Positions 6,864 to 14,916 of a stretch of 64,000 nucleotides of DNA are shown piece by piece. Source of the DNA: an uncultured Bacteroidales bacterium. Its GTDB lineage: Bacteria > Bacteroidota > Bacteroidia > Bacteroidales > Bacteroidaceae. Positions within the stretch are counted from its first letter, which is position 1, and every line of letters begins with the position of its first letter. The stretch covers positions 1-64,000 of the forward strand of contig CADAGX010000010.1 in assembly GCA_902787575.1 (NCBI GenBank). Reading direction: 5' to 3'. The translations under genes and the position numbers were made by a program. A model generated the notes under the pieces. The model saw only the letters and a program-made list of their open reading frames with translations. It ran no database searches and was not told where the DNA came from.

Positions 6864-9788
6864 TTATCGGCACAGCACTTTGCGCACCGAGCCGTCTGCC
6901 TTGCGGACAATCGTTATGCCGTGTTGCGGCGCAGAAAGCTGCTGTCCGGTGGGCGAAAAGTAGCTCTCGCAAGCTTCGTCGTGGAGCGTCGCAGAGGTGA
7001 TGCCAAGCGGCTTGCCGTCGGCATCGAGGTACGAGACGACGGCTTTGACGAGGCTCTTTGTACCAGTGTAAGTGAAGTAGGCCGTCAAACCATCTAGGGT
7101 ACTCGAAGTTCCGCCGCGCTGTATGTTGGAATTTGCATTGACAACGCCATAGAGACCGCCCATCGTTTTGGCCGGTGTGTAGTTACACGTCATTGACCAG
7201 TCGCCTTGGCTGACGGTGGTTTCGGCTTCGGCAGCTACGTCCTTGGCTGCAAAAATCGGATCTGCCAGCGGTGCTGACAAATGTAACACGTATGGCGTGT
7301 TGGGTTCGATGCGTCCGTCCTCTACTTTCTGGAAGAAGAGCGTGTAGCCGTCGCGCTGGTTCCACGTCGTCTGACGCAGAGTGGCAACCCAGTCGCCTGC
7401 GTCCGTCCGTCCGGTGAGTTCGGCCACGGTGGTGCTGAACGGCAGCGAGAGGGTGCTGAAACCTTGTTTGAAGGTGCGCAACACGGTAACCGACGGGTAG
7501 GAGCGTGCTACGTATTCTGTGGTGCTTGTGGCGCTGAGTGTGAGACCTTTCTGCGCAAAGATGGCGTACAACACTTTCTGCGTGGTGGAGCCGGGCGTGC
7601 CGTTGGTGAGTGTGACTACGTGCGGATTGGCCGTAGATTCGTATTCGGTGGCCTCGGCTGTCGTGCCCCAGCCCAGAAATTCGTAGCCTTCCTCGGCCGT
7701 GGCGGTAAATACGGCCTTAGATTGTCCCGTTGCGGCATCTGGTTTTCCTTGTACGACGGATTCGGACAGATTTACCGTGGCCGAGCCCATCGCTGCGTCG
7801 GACGAATGTACCTGTGCTTCGAAATAGAACATCGGCGCGAAGTATGCTTTCAGACTTGCCGTGAAGGGATGGGCTGCATCCTCTGTGTCGTAGCTGTAGT
7901 TCTCCCACTTCTCGGTGGTGTTGGCCGACACGAATTCGTCGGTATCCGTGCGCCGCCATTCCAAGAATACGTATCCCGGCTCAGCTTCGGCCTTGAAGAA
8001 CGCCGTCGCAGTGGCCGACAGCGCAGTTGTGAGCCCGCTGTTCGTGGCGTCGCTGCTTTGTGTGGCTGCGTCGTAAGAGGTGAAAGATGCAAAAGCTTGG
8101 CCGCCACTGCTGTGTAGCGCCTCAGCCCGCGTGTAATACGTCGTTTGCGTTGTGCCGGACAGCGCGAGGGAGAGGTCGTCGTGCGAGCCGTTCGGGTCGC
8201 TGACGGTCAGCGTAGCTGTATGCTCGCCCGCGAGATTGTTGAGATAAGTCACGGTAATGGTTTCCTCGCCCATGCGGTCTCCTCCGGTGGAGGTGAGTGT
8301 TTGCGGCGCAACTGCGAAAATTTCGCTCGAAGACGTGAGCGTTACGCCGAAGCCTGCGTTACAGTGCGAGACAACAAACGTTTGCGTGGCCACACTCTCA
8401 CCTTTTGTATTTCTGCCAAAGGCAAGCGAATTTTTGCTTATCCTAAGATATCTGCGCTCTGTGATATTGATATTTTTGAAGTAGCCACCGAAATTTCCGC
8501 TGTACGTAAGGCGCACATATCGCACCGCAACATCCGTTATCTCCACATCCGCCGAGCCGCTGCCGCTCGTCGACGACCATATTTCAGTCCAATTGCTTCC
8601 GTCGGCACTTACTTTCGCATTCCAGCCAACGCCGGTTGCAGCCCCTGACGTGCGCTCGAAGTCAAACTTCAGGCGGTCTGGAATTCCCTCAAAGACAATT
8701 TCGGCCGTTTTGTCGTCCCAATTAAAGCCGCCGCCGCCATCGCCCAAGCGGATGCCGCCGTCATCCCAGGCGTAAGAGCCCGAAATGCTGCGCACTAACG
8801 TGGCTTGGTTGGATTCTACAATCGCCAGCGGCAAATGATTCTGCGCCGTCGTGACATTGACGGTGAAAGTTTCGGATTTGGCATTCCAATCCTCGTTCCC
8901 CTCTTGCTGGACGGAAAATACCACAGTTCCTTCCTTGTCGAAGAAAGCGAGTTTCCCGTCTTCGACCTTACCGATTGTCTCGTCGCTGCTGGTGATTGTG
9001 TAGGGGCATTCGTTGTTTGTGGTAGAGAAGAAGTCGGAATACGAATGATTCGTGTAGGCGTTTCTCACATTCCACGTGAAAGTTGGTGTTCCTTTGTCGG
9101 CCGCCGTGCCGGAAACCGTGAATTCTGTGGTGGCGCCTGCCATGCTGAGTGTTACTGTGCCTGATTGTGTGCCGGGCTGAGTGGGCGAGAAATTAATCGT
9201 CACGTCGGCCTCTCCGGTCTCGCCCATGCTACGGCTGGTGACGGAGAAGGCATTGTTGGTGCAGGAGCCAGTTAATGTCTGGTCGTATGTGGTATTGTTG
9301 TACGCGACGCGTATCGTGGCGGAAATTGTCTTTCCCACCTTCACTTCGCCCACATCGAGCGTCGGGGACACGCCGTCGGCCAGCGAAAGCGTAGTGGCGC
9401 GCGTAACTTTTATGTCTTTGTAGGATTTTTTAAGCGTGGCGCCAAATTTCGTAACAAAGCGAATATGCGTGACGTTGGCTGCAATATTGTAGCTGAATGA
9501 CTGGAAACTGGTGCTGAGAGACGGGCTATCAAGATCGGTCCAGTTGGTTCCGTCGGTCGACGCCTGTGCGTAGAAATTGCTGACTGCAAGTCTGCTGCTT
9601 TTCTTGGCTTGGAAAGTGAGCGTGGCACCCGGGCCGGAGAGAGCAAACGGCTGTCCGTCCTCGATTGTGGAGAGCGAATATTCCGTTGCGACATTCAGTA
9701 CGTAGGATGTCGTGGCGGCCCATAGCGTGTGGCTCGGCAGGCAAGCCAGGATGAGTAGGATGAGAAAGCTGTATTTCGTTCTTTGCAT
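6864..9788 (-). CDS. large secreted surface protein with Ig-like and InlB-type repeats
   Basis: 974 residues, signal peptide to about residue 24 (SHTLWA-A). Following are a discoidin-like beta-sandwich (about 25-130), an ASPM/SPD-2/Hydin-like Ig module (about 135-235, ending AGATTEFTVSGTA), another sandwich (about 330-445), a second Ig-like module (about 450-550) and two B-repeat-like modules with E-P-G-Y-x-F-L-x-W / E-E-G-Y-E-F-L-G-W (about 600-760). A beta-rich tail ends in SPTGQQLSAPQ...GSVRKVLCR, a C-terminal tail common on Prevotella exported proteins. No enzyme motif is visible. It starts 8 bases after a DUF4493-type lipoprotein gene and is the last gene of the long operon. An adhesive or matrix role is an inference. 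Confidence 0.7.
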   Translation of the reverse strand: MQRTKYSFLILLILACLPSHTLWAATTSYVLNVATEYSLSTIEDGQPFALSGPGATLTFQAKKSSRLAVSNFYAQASTDGTNWTDLDSPSLSTSFQSFSYNIAANVTHIRFVTKFGATLKKSYKDIKVTRATTLSLADGVSPTLDVGEVKVGKTISATIRVAYNNTTYDQTLTGSCTNNAFSVTSRSMGETGEADVTINFSPTQPGTQSGTVTLSMAGATTEFTVSGTAADKGTPTFTWNVRNAYTNHSYSDFFSTTNNECPYTITSSDETIGKVEDGKLAFFDKEGTVVFSVQQEGNEDWNAKSETFTVNVTTAQNHLPLAIVESNQATLVRSISGSYAWDDGGIRLGDGGGGFNWDDKTAEIVFEGIPDRLKFDFERTSGAATGVGWNAKVSADGSNWTEIWSSTSGSGSADVEITDVAVRYVRLTYSGNFGGYFKNINITERRYLRISKNSLAFGRNTKGESVATQTFVVSHCNAGFGVTLTSSSEIFAVAPQTLTSTGGDRMGEETITVTYLNNLAGEHTATLTVSDPNGSHDDLSLALSGTTQTTYYTRAEALHSSGGQAFASFTSYDAATQSSDATNSGLTTALSATATAFFKAEAEPGYVFLEWRRTDTDEFVSANTTEKWENYSYDTEDAAHPFTASLKAYFAPMFYFEAQVHSSDAAMGSATVNLSESVVQGKPDAATGQSKAVFTATAEEGYEFLGWGTTAEATEYESTANPHVVTLTNGTPGSTTQKVLYAIFAQKGLTLSATSTTEYVARSYPSVTVLRTFKQGFSTLSLPFSTTVAELTGRTDAGDWVATLRQTTWNQRDGYTLFFQKVEDGRIEPNTPYVLHLSAPLADPIFAAKDVAAEAETTVSQGDWSMTCNYTPAKTMGGLYGVVNANSNIQRGGTSSTLDGLTAYFTYTGTKSLVKAVVSYLDADGKPLGITSATLHDEACESYFSPTGQQLSAPQHGITIVRKADGSVRKVLCR

Positions 9789-9796
9789 TTTTGCTT

Positions 9797-10609
9797 TTAT
9801 TTGAAATGACGCTTCACGTCAAACGTACCATTATGTTCGCCACCCACCACCGGCAGCAAAATGCCCGTGACGGGATTTGCCTTCAGTGTGAGCGTGTAAG
9901 CGTGGCCCGCCTCCACCGTCAGACTGCCCGTGATACCACTCTCGGCTATCTCTTGTGCGTGGGAGCCGGCCTTTGCCGCTGCGTGTATCGTGTATGAAAT
10001 CTTGCCGTCCGCGGGCACTGCGAAGTAAGCTTCGTGTGCGGGGTCAGAAAGCACGGCCGTGCGTCCGTCAGCCTCGAGTGTCACGTCGGCCAAGTCGTAT
10101 AGTGCTGCGAATGATGCGTCCGTCTGGGTGGAAATCTTGGTGTTCTGCGGCGCGCCCAACGCGAGGCTTACGGATGTGTCCGCGCCTTTGGAAATCTGGA
10201 ACTGGGTCGTAGTGCCGCTGTAGAATGGCGCACCGAAACTGTTGCCTTGCGCACCTTCGGAAACGGCTTTCTTGGTGCGGACGGTAAGCGTGTAAGTTCC
10301 CACTTCGAAGACAGCCGTGCAATTTCCGTCGCCCTGCGCGATGAATTGGATAGGGTGGAGGCTGATGTCGCCACTCTCGGCGCTGGTGCCCGAGAGCAGA
10401 AATTCCAGATCGCCGATGTCCGTCAGCGGCTTTTCGGCACGCGTGGCTACGTAAACATCGGGTTCGGCCGTCAGTGCGAGGCGTATGCCACCCATTCCGA
10501 CGGATTCGGCGGGCGCTTCGTCCTGCCGGCAGCCAGCTACGACGAAGAGGCCTACGGCCAGCATCAATGTTGCCAGTTTTCTAACGAGAAGTTTTAACGC
10601 GCGCTTCAT
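9797..10609 (-). CDS. DUF4493-type surface lipoprotein (copy 8)
   Basis: 270 residues; signal peptide and lipobox VVAGC with lipid Cys at 27. A strand G-G-I-R-L-A-L is followed by A-T-R57-A, 30 residues after the Cys. The N-terminal beta-sandwich is of the DUF4493 kind (F-x-L-S-G ... G-T-Y-T-L-T-V ... A-P-F-Y-S-G-T-T-x-F-x-I). A second sandwich (about 150-260) ends with a polar tail. No catalytic motif. Spacing is 5 bases from the preceding gene and 8 to the following one. Family function is unknown. The conserved TR-A position recalls type V pilin precursors. Confidence 0.7.
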   Translation of the reverse strand: MKRALKLLVRKLATLMLAVGLFVVAGCRQDEAPAESVGMGGIRLALTAEPDVYVATRAEKPLTDIGDLEFLLSGTSAESGDISLHPIQFIAQGDGNCTAVFEVGTYTLTVRTKKAVSEGAQGNSFGAPFYSGTTTQFQISKGADTSVSLALGAPQNTKISTQTDASFAALYDLADVTLEADGRTAVLSDPAHEAYFAVPADGKISYTIHAAAKAGSHAQEIAESGITGSLTVEAGHAYTLTLKANPVTGILLPVVGGEHNGTFDVKRHFK

Positions 10610-10614
10610 CTTCT

Positions 10615-11391
10615 TTATCCGTTGATTACTTCGCCCGACCCGCCGTCGACTGTGATATCTACGATATCATTCTCGAAAGTATCGTCGTAACTAATGGAAA
10701 GATTCACCTTGCCGTTGCTGTTGAGCATGACATGAAGAGTTTTTTGCGTGCCGTCTGTGCCAAGTGTGACGGTGCCTTCGTAACGTTTCGCCAGACCGTT
10801 GAAACTATAAGTGAGGACGTATGCCACGCTGGCTCCCGCCTCGTAGTATGCATACTTGTCGGCCGTGGCAGCGTTAAAGACAAGGCCGCCGTCCACACCG
10901 CCCTTGCTGACAGTGAGCGTGTAGCCCTCTGCCGTGGAGGCAAACGAGGCGTCGAAGACAACACCCAGACGTGCATTGTCGGCTGTGCCGCACGCCACAG
11001 CCACCGTGGCTGTGCGTCCTTTCTCCACAGCCACCGTGTTGCTGCCGTTGTACCACGCTTCGCCCCATCCGCTGTTGGCTGTCAGCGCATCGGAAAGTGA
11101 GGCAAAGTTGGAGACTTCCACCGTGTAGGTTGTATTGGCGAGGAAGGCCTGATTGGCCAGTTCGGCAGCCGTGCCGCTGAATTTCTCGGCCTGATCGGCA
11201 TCCTTCACCGTGACGTTCCAGGCGTCCACATCTGTGACAGACCGCTCGGCACGCGTCACCACCTCGGTTGTCACGCCTTCGAGTGCTATGTATCCCACGC
11301 CTTCCTCGGGCGAAATGGCTTCGCCGGCGGTGCATGCGGCCAGACAAATCGTCGCTCCCAAGGTGCAGAAAGAAAGAATTCGGTGCTTCAT
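10615..11391 (-). CDS. DUF4493-type surface lipoprotein (copy 7)
   Basis: 258 residues; lipobox LAAC with Cys20 and VV-T-R47-A, 27 residues after it. The first sandwich has W-N-V-T-V-K-D ... T-Y-T-V-E-V ... W-Y-N-G-S-N-T-V-A-V-E-K-G. The second has G-Y-T-L-T-V-S-K-G and ends with I-S-Y-D-D-T-F-E-N-D-I-V-D-I-T-V-D, a C-terminal strand pair shared with the 11428-12273 protein. The paralogue relationship is visible from this tail, the lipobox/TR spacing and the A-x-x-Y-x-G element. Function unknown; gap of 36 bases to the preceding gene and 5 to the following gene. Confidence 0.7.
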   Translation of the reverse strand: MKHRILSFCTLGATICLAACTAGEAISPEEGVGYIALEGVTTEVVTRAERSVTDVDAWNVTVKDADQAEKFSGTAAELANQAFLANTTYTVEVSNFASLSDALTANSGWGEAWYNGSNTVAVEKGRTATVAVACGTADNARLGVVFDASFASTAEGYTLTVSKGGVDGGLVFNAATADKYAYYEAGASVAYVLTYSFNGLAKRYEGTVTLGTDGTQKTLHVMLNSNGKVNLSISYDDTFENDIVDITVDGGSGEVING

Positions 11392-11427
11392 ATCGTATCC
11401 TTTAAAAGGTCATTTTTCGGTTCTTGC

Positions 11428-12273
11428 TCAGTCGAGGTCCACTATCACGTCTTCGGTGTCGAGGCTGAACGTGTCGTCTATCGTCACTTCAACGCCCAAA
11501 TGCCCGATTTCATCGGCAGGTTTCATGTTGATGCGGCTCTTTTTTGCTTTCGTAAGTGTCATCGTGCCGCTCTGAGACACGTTAGTAGTCCCTGTGGCCT
11601 CAATATGGTATGTTACGGTTCGTGTTTCGTCGGCTCCGACGTTGAAATAAGCCGTTCTTCCCTCGCGAATGTTATTTCCGTCGCTGTAGCCGCCAGTTTC
11701 GCTGTCGAAGACAATCGTTCTGTCGCCGTCGACAATCGTCAAACTATACGTTGTATAGTTGCTGATGAACGCCTCGTAGAAAACCACTTCCATGCCGGCG
11801 TTCACTACCGAGCATCCCACGTCCACTTTGGTGGTTTGTCCCGCTTTTATGGCGAATGAGGCGGACGTTCCGGCAAAGTGGCGCTGTCCCCAGCCTTCGT
11901 TGGCCGTCTCGGCTTCCGCGTCGGAACAATTCTCGGCCTTCACCGTATATCCGTAGCCGGCCGAGAGACTGGAGTTAAGATCTTTCAGCCTCACCGTTTC
12001 GCGCACCACATCGCTGCCCTTGAATATCGTAACGAGGAAGTTGTCGGCCTCTTCCTTCGTGATGACGGTTGTGGTGGCACGTGTGGCGGCTCGCGTCAGC
12101 GCTATCTCGAGTGTACCCATTGCTTCGTCGTCTGGCGTCGGAGCGATCTCAACATCCTCGCTCAGCGAGCACGCGGCAAACAGCGGCAGCAGCAGGAGCC
12201 AACTGATCCACTGCACGAGGCGCGTGCCGTTGCGACGTGTGGTTTTGAAATTATGACGTGTGGTTTGCATCAT
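11428..12273 (-). CDS. DUF4493-type surface lipoprotein (copy 6), start inside a repeat array
   Basis: 281 residues. The first 18 or so residues (Q-T-T-R-H-N-F-K-T-T-R-R-N-G-T-R) are rich in Arg and Thr and are encoded by two units of the 22-bp repeat family. A hydrophobic stretch W-I-S-W-L-L-L-L-P-L-F-A-A-C and the lipid Cys35 follow. T-R61 and T-R65 lie 26 and 30 residues after it. The body is a two-sandwich DUF4493-type protein with Y-T-V-K-A-E ... H-F-A-G-T-S-A-S-F-A-I. It ends V-T-I-D-D-T-F-S-L-D-T-E-D-V-I-V-D. No other ATG lies between the repeat and the lipobox, so the array appears to have become coding. A GTG at residue 20 is a possible alternative start. Confidence 0.68.
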   Translation of the reverse strand: MMQTTRHNFKTTRRNGTRLVQWISWLLLLPLFAACSLSEDVEIAPTPDDEAMGTLEIALTRAATRATTTVITKEEADNFLVTIFKGSDVVRETVRLKDLNSSLSAGYGYTVKAENCSDAEAETANEGWGQRHFAGTSASFAIKAGQTTKVDVGCSVVNAGMEVVFYEAFISNYTTYSLTIVDGDRTIVFDSETGGYSDGNNIREGRTAYFNVGADETRTVTYHIEATGTTNVSQSGTMTLTKAKKSRINMKPADEIGHLGVEVTIDDTFSLDTEDVIVDLD

Positions 12274-12284
12274 TTCTGCGTGTG
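12231..12284. repeat. 22-bp repeat array overlapping a lipoprotein start (locus F)
   Basis: Units start at 12231 (GCGACGTGTGGTTTT), 12253 (ATGACGTGTGGTTTG) and 12275 (TCTGCGTGTGGG), 22 bp apart, with the same GACGTGTGG core as the intergenic arrays. The first two units lie within the first 15 codons of the minus-strand lipoprotein gene that starts at 12273. The third fills the 18-base gap before the stop of the preceding gene. Confidence 0.7.
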
Positions 12285-12291
12285 GGAATTG

Positions 12292-13014
12292 TTATATCTT
12301 GATGTCGTTGTCGTCCGTCTCCATGTTGTCTGTAATTTCTATGTCCACGCCTCCCGTGGTGGCAGCTGAGGCATAGTCATAATGCACCGTGAATAATTTT
12401 CCGCGCTCCACCTCGGGGAACAGGATGGCAGAGTGCGAATGTGTATTTCCATCGGTGTTTGTGGCACGTAGCGAGTATGTGAATCCACCGTCTGCCACGT
12501 CGAAATATGCTTTTTCGCCTTCTGTAACCGTGATCTGACGGCCGCCGCTGGCAAGTGTGAACGTGTAGCTGCTGAAAAGCGTGCCGAAGGTTTCGGGCAG
12601 ACGAAGTGTGGCAGCATAATTTGTCATGGGCACTTCCATGACCAGATTCAGCTGCGCGTCGGGCTGCATGGTGATGAGTGTGTCGGCGTAATAGCAGCCA
12701 GCTCCCTTTCCGCCGTTCTGCGTCTTCCACGACGACTGGTTGTCGGTGTAGGCTCGCACGGTGAATTGGCCCACTTCGAGCACTATTTTGGCCGGCACCT
12801 CGCCTGCTGCATACTGTTCCAACACGTTGCCGTGCGAATCCAATATGGTCACAGCCAAATCGCTGTCGGCCGAGCGCGTGGCCATCTTGGGCAGTCCGGC
12901 TCGATACAACTCGAGGCAAAGCTGTCCACGACCTTCGAAAACGGCCATTTCATCGTGCTGGCACGAGGCAAACGTGAGCAGACAAACTATATATATATAT
13001 AAGGTATGCTTCAT
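12292..13014 (-). CDS. short DUF4493-type surface lipoprotein (copy 5)
   Basis: 240 residues from ATG 13014, which overlaps the upstream stop by four bases (ATGA). A longer in-frame start at 13086 lies inside the preceding gene and lacks a signal peptide. Lipobox F-A-S-C, Cys18; A-T-R47-S 29 residues later. The first sandwich has D-L-A-V-T-I-L-D-S-H-G-N ... G-Q-F-T-V-R-A-Y, then a Y-Y-A-D-T-L element. The second has F-S-S-Y-T-F-T-L-A-S-G-G-R. It ends with acidic V-D-I-E-I-T-D-N-M-E-T-D. The signal-peptide codons contain a (TA)7 tract. Function unknown; translation is coupled to the preceding gene. Confidence 0.7.
   Translation of the reverse strand: MKHTLYIYIVCLLTFASCQHDEMAVFEGRGQLCLELYRAGLPKMATRSADSDLAVTILDSHGNVLEQYAAGEVPAKIVLEVGQFTVRAYTDNQSSWKTQNGGKGAGCYYADTLITMQPDAQLNLVMEVPMTNYAATLRLPETFGTLFSSYTFTLASGGRQITVTEGEKAYFDVADGGFTYSLRATNTDGNTHSHSAILFPEVERGKLFTVHYDYASAATTGGVDIEITDNMETDDNDIKI
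12988..13001. repeat. (TA)7 tract within signal-peptide codons
   Basis: Fourteen bases of alternating T and A at codons 5-9 of the 12292-13014 gene, encoding Leu-Tyr-Ile-Tyr-Ile. A gain or loss of one unit would shift the frame and switch the gene off. Seven units is short for efficient slippage. Confidence 0.6.
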
Positions 13015-14882
13015 TTGGTGCCGTAATTGAAAGTTAGTGAATAGACGTTTGTGTAGGTCTGACCGCCGCCATACGTATTGTTGCACTGTATCTGCGAGAT
13101 TGCGGAAGATGCTGTCAGCGCTCCCGTGCTGCCGCTGAACGGATGCTCCGAGGTGTCTCCTAATCCGCCGCCTTGATTTTGTGAGTAAATGGTCTGCGTC
13201 CCCACGACAACAGAGAATGTCGTGCCCATGGTTGCAGGGTGAATCATGATGTTATAATCCATCGTAATTGTCGTGCCGGAGGGGATGCTGACGGATGTGG
13301 TGTTGCGTATGTACTCGTCGTTCTCGGTGAGAAGTCCGCCGCGATGGCCCAACTGCACGTATCCCTGGTCCCACGAGACAGTGCCGCTCGTGCTCCAGTT
13401 GGAGGAAACAGGCGGCGCAAACGAGACGGGAAGGCCCGTAATGCGGAATTCGCGCTGATTGCTGAGCGACTGGCTGCAGAAGGAAACCGAGGCGCTGAAC
13501 GTGTAAGTGTTGGCGCTGACAGCCTCCGTCTGATTGCTCATTGCGAAACTTTTCTTTCCGGCGGGCACTGAGACGGCTGCTCCCTTGTAGCGGCAAGTCA
13601 TGGAGTACGAGTAGTTGGCGTTCGACAGCAGGCTTTCGTCGATGTTTACCGAGGCAGACGGCGCGTAGACTGTCAGACGGTCGCAGGCATTGGCGGCATT
13701 GATTTCGCCGGCTTGATATTTCGTATAAGACGTGTAGCCGCCCACGGAAAGCGAAAGGTTGGGTTCGTTGATGCGGAACTCGCGGCTGCTGACTTTGCTC
13801 GCTTTATTGTCGGCGAGAAGGTAGTATGTGGCTTTATAAAGGCCGGCAGGCAGGAAAGGCCACGCGGCGGAACTGCTGTAGGCCGAAGAAAGCGTGCCGC
13901 TGCCTTCAACAGTGCGTACTTCTGCACCGGAGGCGTTGGTTACAACAGCGCGCCACGTCATGCCGGGATAGGTGTCGGAGAAAGTGAGGTCTGTGCCAAT
14001 CAAATCGCCGGCTGCAGTATATTGATGTGCGAACGTGGCTGTCGGCACGGGCAACCACGAAAGTGGAATTGTCTCGTCGAGCGTCACCTGTTCCACCTCC
14101 ACTTTGCTTATGCCCACGGTAAGTACGCTTTCGGGGTTGGGCAGCGTCAGTGTAACGATGGCGTGGTCGGCAGCAGAGAACGTGTCGGGGAAGTCGGGGC
14201 TCGTCAGGTAGCAAGAGACTTCGCGGCCGTCGGTGCGCAAGGTGCCGCAGAAACGGAGTCTGATGTGCGAGCCGGCGGGGAAATAGATGCTCGACAACGG
14301 TTCTTCCTTGAGGATGGGCATTCCGAAGTCGCCGTTGTAAACGTAGAGCGCATAGTCGGAATAGAACTTTTCGAAGCGTGCTTTCTCCTCCTCGTCGGCG
14401 CCGAAAATGGCGGAAACAAGTGCGTTGGCTACCTTGGCGGCCACACTTACCGGAGTTGGCTCCTTGCTGCCAGGCAGGACGGTGGCTTGCGCAGTTCCGG
14501 CGTAATAGGGCGCATCGCGGCCGATGACCGCATTTTCTCCGCAGGATACTGAGACAGAATACGTGCCGGCTGCCGCATTTATCTTTTCGGACGTGTAGGG
14601 GCCGTCGTAGATGACGCCGCCGCCCTCGCGTTGTACTTTCACGTGGAAGTCCTGTGCCGTGGGAGCACCAAGTTCGGCAGGTGCGGAACGCGTTTCCGAC
14701 ACTTCGGCCGAAACGCCTGGAATGGTGAGAAGCAGGCTACCGCACGGTGTCTCGCTCTCGAGTACGTCGGTCGAGCACGAAAGGAGCGTGACGCAGGCCG
14801 TCAGACACAGCAGCCAGCTATGGCTGAGGGCTTTCGCTCTCCTAAAAAGTGCGTGGGTCGTATGTAGAATTGTCTGCTTCAA
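13011..14882 (-). CDS. long DUF4493-type surface lipoprotein (copy 4)
   Basis: 623 residues; lipobox L-L-S-C with Cys36, then S-E-T-R65-S 29 residues later. The first domain (about 45-155) has the family elements F-H-V-K-V-Q-R ... G-T-Y-S-V-S-V ... A-P-Y-Y-A-G-T-A. A second sandwich spans about 155-285. Two Ig-like segments follow (about 290-500), each ending E-F-R-I, and a Ser/Thr/Gly-rich C-terminal beta domain (about 505-623). No catalytic motif was found. It shares an ATGA overlap with the following gene and lies 34 bases after the PCMD lipoprotein gene. It could be the tip or largest subunit if the block builds a surface polymer, but that is speculation. Confidence 0.7.
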   Translation of the reverse strand: MKQTILHTTHALFRRAKALSHSWLLCLTACVTLLSCSTDVLESETPCGSLLLTIPGVSAEVSETRSAPAELGAPTAQDFHVKVQREGGGVIYDGPYTSEKINAAAGTYSVSVSCGENAVIGRDAPYYAGTAQATVLPGSKEPTPVSVAAKVANALVSAIFGADEEEKARFEKFYSDYALYVYNGDFGMPILKEEPLSSIYFPAGSHIRLRFCGTLRTDGREVSCYLTSPDFPDTFSAADHAIVTLTLPNPESVLTVGISKVEVEQVTLDETIPLSWLPVPTATFAHQYTAAGDLIGTDLTFSDTYPGMTWRAVVTNASGAEVRTVEGSGTLSSAYSSSAAWPFLPAGLYKATYYLLADNKASKVSSREFRINEPNLSLSVGGYTSYTKYQAGEINAANACDRLTVYAPSASVNIDESLLSNANYSYSMTCRYKGAAVSVPAGKKSFAMSNQTEAVSANTYTFSASVSFCSQSLSNQREFRITGLPVSFAPPVSSNWSTSGTVSWDQGYVQLGHRGGLLTENDEYIRNTTSVSIPSGTTITMDYNIMIHPATMGTTFSVVVGTQTIYSQNQGGGLGDTSEHPFSGSTGALTASSAISQIQCNNTYGGGQTYTNVYSLTFNYGTK

Positions 14883-14916
14883 AATTTTTTCTTACTGTTG
14901 TTTCGGCTTTGCCGCC

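Noticed and set aside
13015-13086. 24-residue upstream extension of the 12292-13014 lipoprotein
   Set aside because: It lies inside the preceding gene and would bury the signal peptide. The ATGA overlap at 13011-13014 gives a normal coupled start.
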